DNA of 64,000 bases from Tepidanaerobacter acetatoxydans Re1. Its GTDB lineage: Bacteria > Bacillota > Thermosediminibacteria > Thermosediminibacterales > Tepidanaerobacteraceae. The stretch is from the NCBI RefSeq assembly GCF_000328765.2, contig NC_019954.2, forward strand, positions 934,501 through 998,500, in the 5' to 3' direction. The position numbers and the translations under genes are program-made. The first letter of the stretch is position 1; each line of letters begins with the position of its first letter. Positions 34,539 to 43,690 of this stretch are shown here, piece after piece. The notes under the pieces are model-generated. The model made no database searches, was not told the DNA's origin, and saw only the letters and a program-made list of their open reading frames with translations.

Positions 34539-35752
34539 ATGAAAGATAAGATTCTTAAACAAATTACAGATTATTATTTGAATTCTAGAGATTTCAATGG
34601 ATTCCCATTATATAATTTTGACAAAAATTATAGTAATTTAATTTGCCAGTTAATAGATGAAGATAAGGTAGAGGTATTATCTCCTGCATTTGTTTTAAAC
34701 CCACATATAAAAGCATTAAGATTAAATATAGATAAGGAGGAACAGAAAAAAGAGATTATTAAGAAAGGTGATTCAGTTGTTTTATATCCTACAGAAAAAC
34801 ATTTAAAATCATTAAATATAAATAGTGAAAAGCCTTTTACAAAAATGCTTTTAGATGGACAAGGACAATTGAAAATATTATTTTTTAATATAGAAATATT
34901 AGAATCATACTTTCAAGACCCGAGATATGATGTATTTTGGTCTGATTATCGAGGTAGCATTGTTGTATCTGATGAATTTTATGATGAGAACTTAGAAAGT
35001 GAATATATAAAGGATTTTGGATTAGGTTATCATAAAGAAAAGTTATATGAAGAAAAGGTGGTTGGAGTTTTTCTAGGAGACTTAGCAGAACTTTCGCTTA
35101 ATGCACAACTTAAATGGAATATAAATTATTTAGAATATCAACAAGAGTATTTTATAAATGATGGCTTTTATAAAAACTTGGTGTTGGGAGAATGGATAGA
35201 TGAGGTATCAATTTATGATGCTGTTCTCGATGAAATGATAGTTATAAATAGTATGTGTGAAAATATGGGTATTCCACATTTATTCAATAAAATCTATAAG
35301 CCACATACATTTGAAAAACCAGAAGATTATAGGGTAATGTTTCTTCAACTCTTAAAAATTACTATGGTTTCATGTTAGCACTTGAAAAAATAATTGTACA
35401 TAATATTAATTACAAAACTTTTACATCTGCCACTAGATTTATAAAATCAGTAGAACGAAAGGATGATAAAGGAAATTTAAAGGGAAGTTTGCAATTGATG
35501 TCGGAATGGTTAAAACAAAATATTAGAACTAATGAGAATATTGACGACCTGATTATAAATCCTTTAAAATTTATTAGAAAGATTAGACAGGTCCCTGCAC
35601 ATGAGATATTTTCTAATCAATATGATAAATCATTATTTAAAAAACAAAATGAAATAATGCTAGAAACCTATAAAGCAGTAAGAAGTATAAGATTATTTTT
35701 TGCTAATTATCCAGGAAATCGGGATATAGAGACACCAGAATATACAGCATAA
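34539..35752 (+). pseudogene. Unrecognised conserved-looking protein, frameshifted
   Basis: Frame 1 starts at ATG 34539 after GGGAGGG (MKDKILKQITDYYLNSRDFNGFPLYN) and runs to TAG 35376-35378. Frame 2 begins LKNYYGFMLALEKIIVHNINYKTF and runs to 35752. Joined at the CTTAAAAATT stretch near 35352 they make one ~400-residue protein; an A-run indel is the simplest cause. The C-terminal part (EWLKQNIRTNE...KIRQVPAHEIFSNQYDKSLFKKQNEIM) contains an R-x-x-P-AH segment resembling HEPN-like helices, but I cannot assign a family. Confidence 0.6.
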
Positions 35753-35757
35753 CAGAC

Positions 35758-36030
35758 CGATATTTGTATGGGTTAGATATAAATTTTGATTATAATTTTA
35801 CAAAAGAATATAGATTCAAGTACGAAAGCCAATGTGATTGTGCTTATTGTATAAACTATTATAAAACCTTCAAAGAAAAGTATCCTAAAATATCTAAATT
35901 TCTATAAGAATTTGGTTTAGATATAGAGTTTCCATTAGAATTTCCATTAGAATATGATAAGCTAGCCAATAAGATGGGATATATGTCCTATTATCCAGTT
36001 AAAGGTACTATGGATGAAGATGCAGAGTAG
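35758..36030 (+). pseudogene. Fragment of an unrecognised protein with an internal stop
   Basis: The frame RYLYGLDINFDYNFTKEYRF...CDCAYCINYYKTFKEKYPKISKFL is interrupted by TAA (35905-35907), then continues EFGLDIEFPLEFPLEYDKLANKMGYMSYYPVKG to TAG 36028-36030. The CxCAYC cluster and the preserved frame after the stop point to a decaying gene; the family has no name I know. Confidence 0.6.
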
Positions 36031-36103
36031 ATATCTTTGTATGGGAATAAAAATAATTTAAGTTATGAGATTTATTTACACTTATAAAATTAGGAGAAAA
36101 CAT

Positions 36104-36751
36104 ATGAATATAATAAAAATAGAGGGTATATCAGAATTATATCCCGAACCAGTAGAAGGAACATCAGAGTTGTGTTGTTGCACGGATAGTAAAGGGAGAT
36201 ATTGTGATTTGTTTGATGCTGAAGAAATAGTCAAATCCGGGGAAAAGTTTTCTGGGATGACTTGTCATTTAGTTCATTATCCAGAAGGAACTATATACAG
36301 TCCATTTAAACTTCAAGAAAACAGATATATTAAGGAACCAGTTTGGGATAATGGTAAGCTATATTTTCTATCTGTTGATTTTAATATTGAGAAAATACAA
36401 ATATATAGCTATTTACCAAATGAAGAAATAATTGAAATGATAAAAGAACTACCACTTGGAATTGTAAAAGATTGTTATAATCTTATGTTAAAAGTTTCAC
36501 CTATCACTCTTACTAGAGAAGAAAACGAATGTATTCTTGAAATTGTCTGGACTGAGAATAAGGAAATTGAGGTAGGAGCAACTGAGACATTCATGTTTCG
36601 TTATGGTGATGATTTGTATTTATCAGAGTGGGATGAGAATATAGAGTACAATGAAAATGTAATTGTTAGAGATTTAAAAACAGGAAAGATAAAAGAAAAA
36701 CAACCAGGCTATCTATGTAGATTACCTGATGGAGTTTATTGGAGAATATAA
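36104..36751 (+). CDS. Uncharacterised soluble protein (215 residues)
   Basis: The ATG at 36104 follows AGGAGA; the earlier in-frame ATG (36065) has no ribosome-binding site. The protein has no signal peptide or membrane helix. It has a Cys-rich N-terminal patch (ELCCCTDSKGRYCDLFD) and many alternating hydrophobic strands, suggesting a beta-rich fold. The next gene starts 3 bases after its stop, so they are co-transcribed. Together they may form an immunity- or toxin-like accessory pair, but nothing in the sequence proves it. Confidence 0.65.
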   Translation: MNIIKIEGISELYPEPVEGTSELCCCTDSKGRYCDLFDAEEIVKSGEKFSGMTCHLVHYPEGTIYSPFKLQENRYIKEPVWDNGKLYFLSVDFNIEKIQIYSYLPNEEIIEMIKELPLGIVKDCYNLMLKVSPITLTREENECILEIVWTENKEIEVGATETFMFRYGDDLYLSEWDENIEYNENVIVRDLKTGKIKEKQPGYLCRLPDGVYWRI

Positions 36752-36754
36752 TAT

Positions 36755-37066
36755 ATGAGAAAAGAATTTGAAATTCAAGGTTGCATAGAGGTTCCAATTG
36801 AAATAACAGAAGAAGAGTTTGTAGATAGATTCATCAGCTTCATTGAATCTAACAATTGGTGGTTTGGTGGAGGGATTAGAGAAATTATCGATGGCTTCTA
36901 TATTAATCAGGATGGAACAAAAGGTGAACATGTACTTAACTCTGATTTAAAAGAATTAATTTCAAAAGATAAGAGAGCAGAAGCAATAGAACTATTTATG
37001 AATTTAACAGGGGAAAGCCTAAAAGAAGCTGAAAGACACATTGATAATTTAAGTAAATTTTTATAG
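36755..37066 (+). CDS. Small protein with L7/L12-like C-terminal segment
   Basis: A 103-residue protein. The N-terminal half (FEIQGCIEVPIEITEEEFVDRFISFIESNNWWFGGGIREI) looks like a small alpha-beta fold, and the C-terminus KRAEAIELFMNLTGESLKEAERHIDNL mimics the helix-turn-helix of ribosomal protein L7/L12's C-terminal domain. Proteins of this pattern are found in many genomes without known role. It probably belongs to the same transcript as the gene upstream. Confidence 0.65.
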   Translation: MRKEFEIQGCIEVPIEITEEEFVDRFISFIESNNWWFGGGIREIIDGFYINQDGTKGEHVLNSDLKELISKDKRAEAIELFMNLTGESLKEAERHIDNLSKFL

Positions 37067-37270
37067 AAGAAAATGTAAAAAAATTGAAGGTGATAGAGTG
37101 TCAAAATTGATAACTCCATTGGGAGCTTTTAGGATATTTGATAATGCTGTCGAGGTAAAATATTATGTATAATAAAGATTAGAGATTTGACGACGCATAA
37201 TTCATAAAATATGTCGTAAAGGTAGTAAAATGGGTAGAAGAAATTATTTATATTAGGTGAGGTGTACTAG

Positions 37271-38068
37271 ATGGTAGGTACTTTAAAAGATGAGAAACTA
37301 AATTTAGGTGTATTGATAGCACTATTCTTTCTAAGATTTGCACTAGTCTTTTTATCGAATGCAAATACTATTTATTCTAATCGGGGCTTGGTTATATATT
37401 TATTGGGGACTTTTATATTGACTGGCTTTTTCATCTGTAAAAATATACAAACTTTAAGTAAATACAACATTAGTGGATTAGCGATTTTTATTTTCTTGTT
37501 TTCGCCTATTTTCTCTGTAATAGGAGACCCCTATAATTTTGTTGCATACATAAATATTCCCATAGCCATTGCATTTGGAATCTACTTGTTTCGGAAAAGA
37601 AATGAGATTGTTTTAACAAAAACACAAACTAATAAAATTACCATCAATATTGCAATAACTTTGATAATAACCGTTGTTATTATAACTATAGGTGTATTTA
37701 TAAGAGGATTTAAAGGTGGCAGCAACCTTGATCCTTTGAATCTAGAATGGATTATTCATCAGTTTTTATTTCAGCTATCCTTTGCGGCAATTATGGAAGA
37801 ACCACTTTTTAGGGGTTTTTTCTGGGGGTATTTAAAGAAGTATAAATTAAGCGACATAACAATTTGTGTTATTCAAGCCCTACTATTTTGGGGTGTTCAT
37901 ATTTATTATATAGATACAGGACTTAATTTCTGGATTTTCCACCCTATTACAGCTTTCCTAATTGGGGTAATTATTGTTAAAACGAAGAATATTGCCTATT
38001 CTTTAGTTGCTCATGCACTTATAAATACTATTTCACAAATTTTCATGTTTTATTATAAAATATTTTGA
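37271..38068 (+). CDS. CPBP-family intramembrane glutamic endopeptidase (CAAX protease/Abi-like)
   Basis: A 265-residue polytopic membrane protein with about eight helices. The CPBP motifs are all present: MEEPLFRGFFWG (motif 1, catalytic Glu-Glu and Arg), FWGVHIYY (motif 2 His) and SLVAHALINT (motif 3 His/Asn). Members mature prenylated or peptide substrates and often give self-immunity to bacteriocins. AGGTGAGGTG precedes ATG 37271. No bacteriocin precursor is visible nearby. Confidence 0.88.
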   Translation: MVGTLKDEKLNLGVLIALFFLRFALVFLSNANTIYSNRGLVIYLLGTFILTGFFICKNIQTLSKYNISGLAIFIFLFSPIFSVIGDPYNFVAYINIPIAIAFGIYLFRKRNEIVLTKTQTNKITINIAITLIITVVIITIGVFIRGFKGGSNLDPLNLEWIIHQFLFQLSFAAIMEEPLFRGFFWGYLKKYKLSDITICVIQALLFWGVHIYYIDTGLNFWIFHPITAFLIGVIIVKTKNIAYSLVAHALINTISQIFMFYYKIF

Positions 38069-38118
38069 AACTATTTAGTATATAGATTTTAGGCTAAAAA
38101 TGGTTTTTTATTAATTTA

Positions 38119-38256
38119 CTCAACTTTCCCACCAACAAAATAGGCTTGAACCTTGAAAAATTCATATAGAAACACACATCAAAACAACAAGAAACCCCCT
38201 TAACGTGGTATAATTAAAGTAAACCAAACCCAATAATACCAGCCAATAAGGAGGTG
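38119..38256 (+). mobile_element. Solo left end of an IS4-family element
   Basis: This matches the left end of the complete element at 30994 (terminal CTCAACTTTCCCACC, then CTTGAACCTTGAAAAATTCATAT, and on through the transposase leader to AAGGAGGT), with about 80% identity. The transposase gene and right end are missing. The response-regulator start codon lies where the transposase ATG would be. Confidence 0.88.
38206..38214 (+). promoter_or_regulatory. IS-derived extended -10 promoter of the two-component system
   Basis: TGGTATAAT, the same sequence as in the complete IS4 element's transposase promoter. No good -35 is present at 17 bp, so the extended -10 carries it. Confidence 0.6.
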
Positions 38257-38260
38257 TATT

Positions 38261-38935
38261 ATGCGAACTAAAATTTTGATAGTAGATGATGAAGCCGATA
38301 TCGTAGCAATGCTAAAAGGTTTTTTTGAAAATAGAAATTATGATGTGCTGACAGCGACAGATGGCATAGAAGCCATCAAGCAATCAGAACGACAGCCGGA
38401 CATTATTCTGCTTGACATTAATATGCCGCAGTTAGATGGCTTATCTGTCTGCAGACGTATCAGGGATTATGTATCCTGCCCTATCTTATTTCTGACAGCA
38501 CGGATTGAAGATGCCGACAAAGTCAAAGGATTTTCAGTGGGCGGCGATGATTACATCCTAAAGCCTTTTTCTATTATTGAGTTAGAGGCAAGAGTAGCTG
38601 CTCATCTGCGTAGGGAAAAACGGCGAGGAATAGAAGCAAAAGTGAAATTCGATGAGGGGCTTACCATTGATTACTCGGAAAGATGTGTATATTGGAACAA
38701 CGAGGTAATCCCATTTGTGAAAAAGGAATTTGATATTATTGAGTTGTTGTCTCAAAATGTCGGACAGGTTTTTGATAAAGAGCGTATTTATGAACGTGTG
38801 TGGGGATATGACAGTGAGGGTGAAAGCAGTGTGATTTTTGAACATATACGACGTATCCGGTCAAGATTAGCTGCTGCTCATTGCAAGCCGTATATTGAAA
38901 CAGTATGGGGGTGCGGGTATAAATGGATAAAATAA
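38261..38935 (+). CDS. OmpR/PhoB-family response regulator
   Basis: A 224-residue regulator. The receiver domain (residues 1-115) has VDDEAD, phospho-acceptor Asp in ILLDINMPQLDG and LKPF; the winged-helix domain (130-224) has KEFDIIELLSQNVGQVFDKERIYERVWGYD. The histidine kinase gene overlaps it by 13 bases. The promoter and AAGGAGGT site come from an IS4-family left end. By neighbourhood it controls the ABC transporter downstream, as in bacitracin- or lantibiotic-sensing systems. Confidence 0.92.
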   Translation: MRTKILIVDDEADIVAMLKGFFENRNYDVLTATDGIEAIKQSERQPDIILLDINMPQLDGLSVCRRIRDYVSCPILFLTARIEDADKVKGFSVGGDDYILKPFSIIELEARVAAHLRREKRRGIEAKVKFDEGLTIDYSERCVYWNNEVIPFVKKEFDIIELLSQNVGQVFDKERIYERVWGYDSEGESSVIFEHIRRIRSRLAAAHCKPYIETVWGCGYKWIK

Positions 38936-40107
38936 AGTATAGATTAAGAAACATATCCCTCCGCAAAAGCCTTGTTTTATATATTATTCTATTTACAGTG
39001 GTCGCCTTAGTATTAAGTATAGGGATCACGCAAGGTTGCCGAATTGCAGAAGAACGGCTCAACGCAAACTATCCGCAAACAGAAGAACGATATTATTTGA
39101 CTAACGAAGCCGGAGAACGCTTGGGCGAGGGCGGCTTAATCGGAACTGAAAACATCCTTTATACGGTGCAGGACAAGAGAAGTTTGCAAGCGATTAATGT
39201 GACCCAAACCTTAGCGGTTCCTCTTTCGTTTTCCCTATGTATGCTCGCTGCAGTTTTTGTTTTTTACCGAAATAAATTGAAAAATCCACTTGCCGCTTTG
39301 GATAAGGCTTCAGAGCGTATTGCGAGCAATGACTTAGACTTTACGGTTAATTATAAGAGTCAGGATGAAATGGGTAGACTTTGTGCCTCGTTTGAAAAAA
39401 TGAGGTTTTCCCTGCAGCAGAACAACCAGCTTATGTGGCGACAGATGGAACAGCGTAAACGTCTCAATGCTGCTTTTGCACATGATTTGCGCACTCCGCT
39501 TACGGTTTTGAAAGGATATTCAGAAATATTGCAACTCACGAATGATAGCTTAGCTGTGAAAGAAACGGCAGTCACTATGTCAAAGCATATTAACCGACTG
39601 GAACGGTATGTGGACAGCATGAGCACTCTGCAAAGAATGGAGGATATTGTACCCGATTACCAAAGGATTGAGATAGACAAGTTTGTGGATCATGCAGAAC
39701 AGTTGGTGGACATGATTTGTCAGAAAGCAGGAAGGCAATGCCATTTTTATTCTCATACCCATTCAAATGCGGCCGTAATGGATATTGAAATGTTCTTACA
39801 AGTAATGGAGAACCTCGTATCCAATGCTGCTTATCATGCTGGCAACAGTGTAGAGGTTACCGTATCAGAGATTGATAATATGCTCAGCGTAACAGTGGCT
39901 GATGATGGTACCGGCTTTTCAGCTGACAGCTTAGAGAATGCAGCAGAGCCTTACTATACGGAAAGTTCCGATAAGTCAAAGCATTTCGGATTGGGGTTAT
40001 ATATTTGCAAAATATTCTGTGAGCGCCATAATGGTAGCTTAAAAGTCAGAAATACGGATAAAGGTGGAGAAGTTACGGCGTTTTTCAGAAAAGAAGCTAT
40101 GCAGTAG
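38923..40107 (+). CDS. Sensor histidine kinase
   Basis: A 394-residue membrane kinase with two helices (about 17-37 and 95-115) around a short extracellular loop, a HAMP domain (to about 170), the H-box FAHDLRTPLTVLKGYSEIL, an N-box ENLVSNAAYHAG and a G-box DDGTGF with FGLGLYICK. The extracytoplasmic loop of about 55 residues is small, as in kinases that sense through the membrane or a partner transporter. It pairs with the regulator upstream. Confidence 0.92.
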   Translation: MDKIKYRLRNISLRKSLVLYIILFTVVALVLSIGITQGCRIAEERLNANYPQTEERYYLTNEAGERLGEGGLIGTENILYTVQDKRSLQAINVTQTLAVPLSFSLCMLAAVFVFYRNKLKNPLAALDKASERIASNDLDFTVNYKSQDEMGRLCASFEKMRFSLQQNNQLMWRQMEQRKRLNAAFAHDLRTPLTVLKGYSEILQLTNDSLAVKETAVTMSKHINRLERYVDSMSTLQRMEDIVPDYQRIEIDKFVDHAEQLVDMICQKAGRQCHFYSHTHSNAAVMDIEMFLQVMENLVSNAAYHAGNSVEVTVSEIDNMLSVTVADDGTGFSADSLENAAEPYYTESSDKSKHFGLGLYICKIFCERHNGSLKVRNTDKGGEVTAFFRKEAMQ

Positions 40108-40166
40108 AGAAAAAATTGAAAATTATATTCTAAAATCTCCTTATAACACTAAGGAGGTTTTTTATT

Positions 40167-41042
40167 ATGGTTATTCAGACTTTAGAACTTACAAAAAAAT
40201 ACAACAGAAAAGTGACTGCCTTGAATCATGTTTCTTTGAGTATTGATACAGGTGTTTTTGGCTTGTTAGGCAAAAACGGTTCAGGAAAAACAACACTAAT
40301 GAGGATCCTGACCACCTTACTTACTCCAACAGATGGAAAGGTGTCCATCCTCGGAATGGATGCGGTAAAAGCAAATCAAGAGGAAATTAAGCGTAATATT
40401 GGCTATCTTCCACAGGAATTTGGATTTTATAAAGATTTTACGGTATATGAAATTATGCAGTATATGTGCTTTCTGCGTGGAACGGAGAAAGCTATGCAAA
40501 AAGCTTTAATTCACGATGCATTGGAACAAGTCAATTTATTGGATCACAGTAAAAAGAAGTACAAGCAGTTATCGGGCGGCATGAAGCGCAGAGTGGGATT
40601 GGCGCAGGCCATTATGCACTCCCCTCCGATTTTGATCGTAGATGAGCCAACGGCCGGCGTTGATCCGGAGGAAAGAATTAATATTCGCAAGCTGCTTAGC
40701 ACTTATGCTGAAAACCACGCCGTGCTGTTTTCGACCCACATTGTAGAGGATATCGAATACACCTGCAATAAGTTGGCAGTATTAGACGGTGGTAATCTAC
40801 TGTTTACCGGCGCATTAGATGAACTTCTGCATTTGGCAGACGGAAAAATTTACGAGTGTGCTTTTGATTCTCTTGCTGAATTTCAGGAATTTGAACAGAA
40901 ATATAAAGTTATATCTTTTAAGCGTGATGGCTCCAAAACAAAGGCTATTGCTATCGTCGAATCGGCAAAATTGACAAACGCTACCCCTTATCGCCCATCA
41001 CTTGAAGAAGCATATGTCTACATTACTACAAGGAGAGAATAA
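40167..41042 (+). CDS. ABC transporter ATP-binding subunit
   Basis: A 291-residue ATPase: Walker A GKNGSGKTT, signature LSGGMKRR, Walker B ILIVDEPTAGVDPEE and STHIVEDIEYTC. The start follows AAGGAGG. It belongs to the two-component-linked transporter; two permease genes follow. The C-terminal extension is typical of antimicrobial-peptide or lipid exporters. Confidence 0.9.
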   Translation: MVIQTLELTKKYNRKVTALNHVSLSIDTGVFGLLGKNGSGKTTLMRILTTLLTPTDGKVSILGMDAVKANQEEIKRNIGYLPQEFGFYKDFTVYEIMQYMCFLRGTEKAMQKALIHDALEQVNLLDHSKKKYKQLSGGMKRRVGLAQAIMHSPPILIVDEPTAGVDPEERINIRKLLSTYAENHAVLFSTHIVEDIEYTCNKLAVLDGGNLLFTGALDELLHLADGKIYECAFDSLAEFQEFEQKYKVISFKRDGSKTKAIAIVESAKLTNATPYRPSLEEAYVYITTRRE

Positions 41043-41044
41043 AA

Positions 41045-42124
41045 ATGAAGAGCTTTCAATTATTCGGTTTTGAATGTAAAACACAGATTCGTAACATGAC
41101 ATTTTTAATTATACTGGCAATCTTTTCAGTGTTCGCAGTTTCACAGCTCACCGAGATTTTTCATATGCCGGTAAAAAGTGAACAGGATATACAGGCACTA
41201 GAACAAAGTGGAGATCGTGATTATATCTTTGTGAAAAATTCCGAGGCCGACCTCGCATCGAATGCCGTTCAGTTTCTTAAGGAAAGAATAGAGGACGGAT
41301 CTATACCACAGAATTTAGCACCTCAATTTGACAAGGTATTTAAGATGCTCAAAAACGGTATACATAGCTTTGATGATGTTCTGTCAGAGATGCAGAACAA
41401 CGAAACCGTATCACCGTGGCTTCTAGCTTGCAAAGCTCAATTTGGCCAAAGATTTGGAAGTGTACAAGAAGTTAACCAAATGATACTGTCTGACCTCGGA
41501 AATACTGGTTACAGTCCTAAGCTATATGAAAAGTATGTTACCTACATACAAATCATCGCATCTTTGATTATTTTCCCTTTATTCTTATTTCTGTTCACAA
41601 GGGATTATCGTCATGGTATGTATGAAATAGTTTATATGCAACCAATCAATTCGAGTAAGTACCTCATATTAAGATATTTGGGTGCGTTCATTCCGCTTAT
41701 GCTTTATTTATATGGCCTTGGTGTGATATTAAATTTGATAAGTGCTGCACGATTTGCAACAATGGGATACACATATGAATACACATTATTCTTACCTTAT
41801 TTTATGACTTACATTTTCCCTACTATTTTCTTTTTAAGCTCATTGCTTACGGTGCTTATATTGCTGATAAAGAAAGTAACCGCTGTTTTTCCACTCTATA
41901 TTATTTTCGTGATTTTGAATGTAACACCTAATGTTTTTGGCCCTAATGGAGGCTGGATAAAAGCAATAAGCCCCATCATTCGGCTTGATGAAGTAACAGG
42001 TACTATACAGGCGACCATGGTAAACCGTATTATCTATCTTGTATTAAGTATGGCTTTTCTTGCAGTGGCCTGTAAGATTTATAAACGATTGAAAACTGAT
42101 TTGAGAAAGGGGATTACAATATGA
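41045..42124 (+). CDS. ABC transporter permease with large extracytoplasmic domain
   Basis: A 359-residue membrane protein. A first helix (about 18-38) is followed by a ~130-residue hydrophilic region outside the membrane and then five or six helices (from about 170). This resembles the ABC-2 permeases of peptide-antibiotic systems. It starts 2 bases after the ATPase stop and overlaps the second permease by 4 bases. Confidence 0.85.
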   Translation: MKSFQLFGFECKTQIRNMTFLIILAIFSVFAVSQLTEIFHMPVKSEQDIQALEQSGDRDYIFVKNSEADLASNAVQFLKERIEDGSIPQNLAPQFDKVFKMLKNGIHSFDDVLSEMQNNETVSPWLLACKAQFGQRFGSVQEVNQMILSDLGNTGYSPKLYEKYVTYIQIIASLIIFPLFLFLFTRDYRHGMYEIVYMQPINSSKYLILRYLGAFIPLMLYLYGLGVILNLISAARFATMGYTYEYTLFLPYFMTYIFPTIFFLSSLLTVLILLIKKVTAVFPLYIIFVILNVTPNVFGPNGGWIKAISPIIRLDEVTGTIQATMVNRIIYLVLSMAFLAVACKIYKRLKTDLRKGITI

Positions 42125-42792
42125 AATTGCAAGCTAAGCTGTTGTTTTCCCCCGTTAAATGGTTGGTGTGCCTTGCATTTGTATGTATCATACCAATTGC
42201 TATGTATGTTCCAACATATTTTGATTTTGTAAATGTATCAACTATCTATCTCCCTTTTGTCGGCATCGTCTTATTTTCAGATATTGCTATTTTGGATAAG
42301 GGAAGCAGCACGGAAGAAATTGCTTATTTATCTAGCAGGAAGCCCATAAGAGTGCTTTTGCAAAGATACCTGATTTCACTTTTACTCTTGCTCATATACA
42401 TTTTATTGGCAAATGGAGTATTTCGTATCATGCAGCAGTTTAGGGGTGAAATGATGATTGAGTCGATCTCGCTGTTTACCTATATCCTTAATGTAGGAGG
42501 TGGAAGTTTGCTTATTGGTGCAATGGCTATGACAATCACCGCACTTATAAATAATGTTTATGTAGGATATGGCTTTTCAATCGTGTATTGGGTATATTGG
42601 AATATCAACTGTCTAACAGAAGCCTTCATTAACCCTTTTCCGTTTATAGCCAATCCAACATTTTATCAAATGCCGCTTGCGGTCATCTATGGACTTACGC
42701 TTTTGATAATCATAATTGCTTGTTTCCTTTCCGGAAAAAGTCCATTTTATCTTAACGATAAAATACGCAAATGGTTTATTGCAAATAAGTAA
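42121..42792 (+). CDS. Second ABC transporter permease
   Basis: A 223-residue protein with about six helices and no large loop. It overlaps the previous permease by 4 bases (ATGA) and closes the regulator-kinase-ABC operon. It is probably a heterodimer partner of the first permease. Confidence 0.82.
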   Translation: MKLQAKLLFSPVKWLVCLAFVCIIPIAMYVPTYFDFVNVSTIYLPFVGIVLFSDIAILDKGSSTEEIAYLSSRKPIRVLLQRYLISLLLLLIYILLANGVFRIMQQFRGEMMIESISLFTYILNVGGGSLLIGAMAMTITALINNVYVGYGFSIVYWVYWNINCLTEAFINPFPFIANPTFYQMPLAVIYGLTLLIIIIACFLSGKSPFYLNDKIRKWFIANK

Positions 42793-42854
42793 ACGCTATG
42801 GTTTGAAGAATAGTACCTGCCAATAAAAAAAACGGTATTTTGGTGTGACTCTCT

Positions 42855-42879
42855 AAGGTGCCTGGCACCACCCGAATTT
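42855..42879 (+). repeat. Dispersed GGTGCCTGGCACC repeat, copy D
   Basis: 25 bases identical to the start of the A/B repeat. It directly adjoins the broken 5' end of a serine-recombinase fragment. Confidence 0.85.
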
Positions 42880-42880
42880 A

Positions 42881-43234
42881 GCTACTGTATTTAATGAAGA
42901 AAATGATAATGCCACCAATGATATTGATAGCAAATTGAAAGAATTACAGCAACAGCTTCTTATACAAGCAAAGTCCAAGAATGACTATGAAGATGTGGCT
43001 GACGAAATTTACCGCCTTCGGGAGCTGAAGCAAAATGCACTGGTTGAAAATGCAGAGCGAGAAGGAAAAAGGCAACGAATCGATGAAATGACTGATTTCT
43101 TGAATGAACAACCCTGCGAGTTGGAGGAATATGATGAGCAGTTAGTAAGGCGGCTTATTGAAAAGGTTACGGTCTACGATGATAAGCTAATTGTTGAATT
43201 CAAGTCTGGGATCGAGATAGATATAGAAGGGTAA
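42881..43234 (+). pseudogene. Large serine recombinase, C-terminal fragment
   Basis: The frame ATVFNEENDNATNDIDSKLKE... has the coiled-coil and the end LVRRLIEKVTVYDDKLIVEFKSGIEIDIEG, the C-terminal part of Tn4451/Tn1549-type large serine recombinases. It lacks the catalytic and zinc domains and begins at repeat copy D. Confidence 0.85.
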
Positions 43235-43281
43235 TAAATATTTAGAATTAGAAAGAGAACAGAAGAATTGTATTGATTGTA

Positions 43282-43310
43282 TTGGATTTTTGAAGACAAT
43301 ATGATATAAT
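43282..43310 (+). promoter_or_regulatory. Promoter of the ABC-F / Lnu resistance operon
   Basis: TTGGAT (43282-43287), a 17-bp spacer and TATAAT (43305-43310), about 380 bp before the ABC-F gene. Confidence 0.75.
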
Positions 43311-43332
43311 AAAACAACTTGGAGGTGGAAGA

Positions 43333-43353
43333 ATGTATAACTTTTCTTGCTAA
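43333..43353 (+). CDS. Six-residue leader peptide of the resistance operon
   Basis: GGAGGTGG is followed by an ATG frame MYNFSC. A strong ribosome-binding site before such a short frame, ahead of a terminator and an ABC-F gene, fits the ribosome-stalling leaders that induce antibiotic-resistance genes. A second frame (43361-43432, MHNKILKETAIESFVLLCKLQES) follows after 7 bases and may also take part. Confidence 0.6.
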   Translation: MYNFSC

Positions 43354-43503
43354 TTATTTGATGCATAATAAGATATTAAAAGAAACGGCGATAGAATCGT
43401 TTGTTTTGTTATGCAAATTGCAAGAAAGTTAAGTATTCTACACTCAATAATACATTACAGTAGCCTGATATATAACAAAAGGTAATAATAGTATTTGTTT
43501 TTG

Positions 43504-43541
43504 AGCCGTAAGAATTTACTTTCTTGCGGCTTTTAATATTT
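43504..43541 (+). terminator. Attenuator terminator upstream of the ABC-F gene
   Basis: AGCCGTAAGAA (43504-43514) pairs with TTCTTGCGGCT (43521-43531, one G-U) and is followed by TTTAATATTTG. It lies between the leader peptides and the ABC-F gene, so read-through would depend on ribosome stalling upstream. Confidence 0.75.
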
Positions 43542-43690
43542 GTAAAAGAAAGGATGATAAAAGTGATAGACAGCGATACTATGTCATTCATGACAAAATC
43601 CATGCAAAGTTGGATAATATTATAGAGTATTTAATGCCGAAAACCGACTTTGCTTATAAGATTTTTATAATGTAAAGGAGGAAGAAATAT

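Noticed and set aside
43563-43675. Extra gene or N-terminal extension of the ABC-F protein
   Set aside because: An open frame (RYYVIHDKIHAKLDNIIEYLMPKTDFAYKIFIM) exists and looks protein-like, but it stops before the ABC-F start and lacks a convincing start signal. It may be a remnant or part of the leader.
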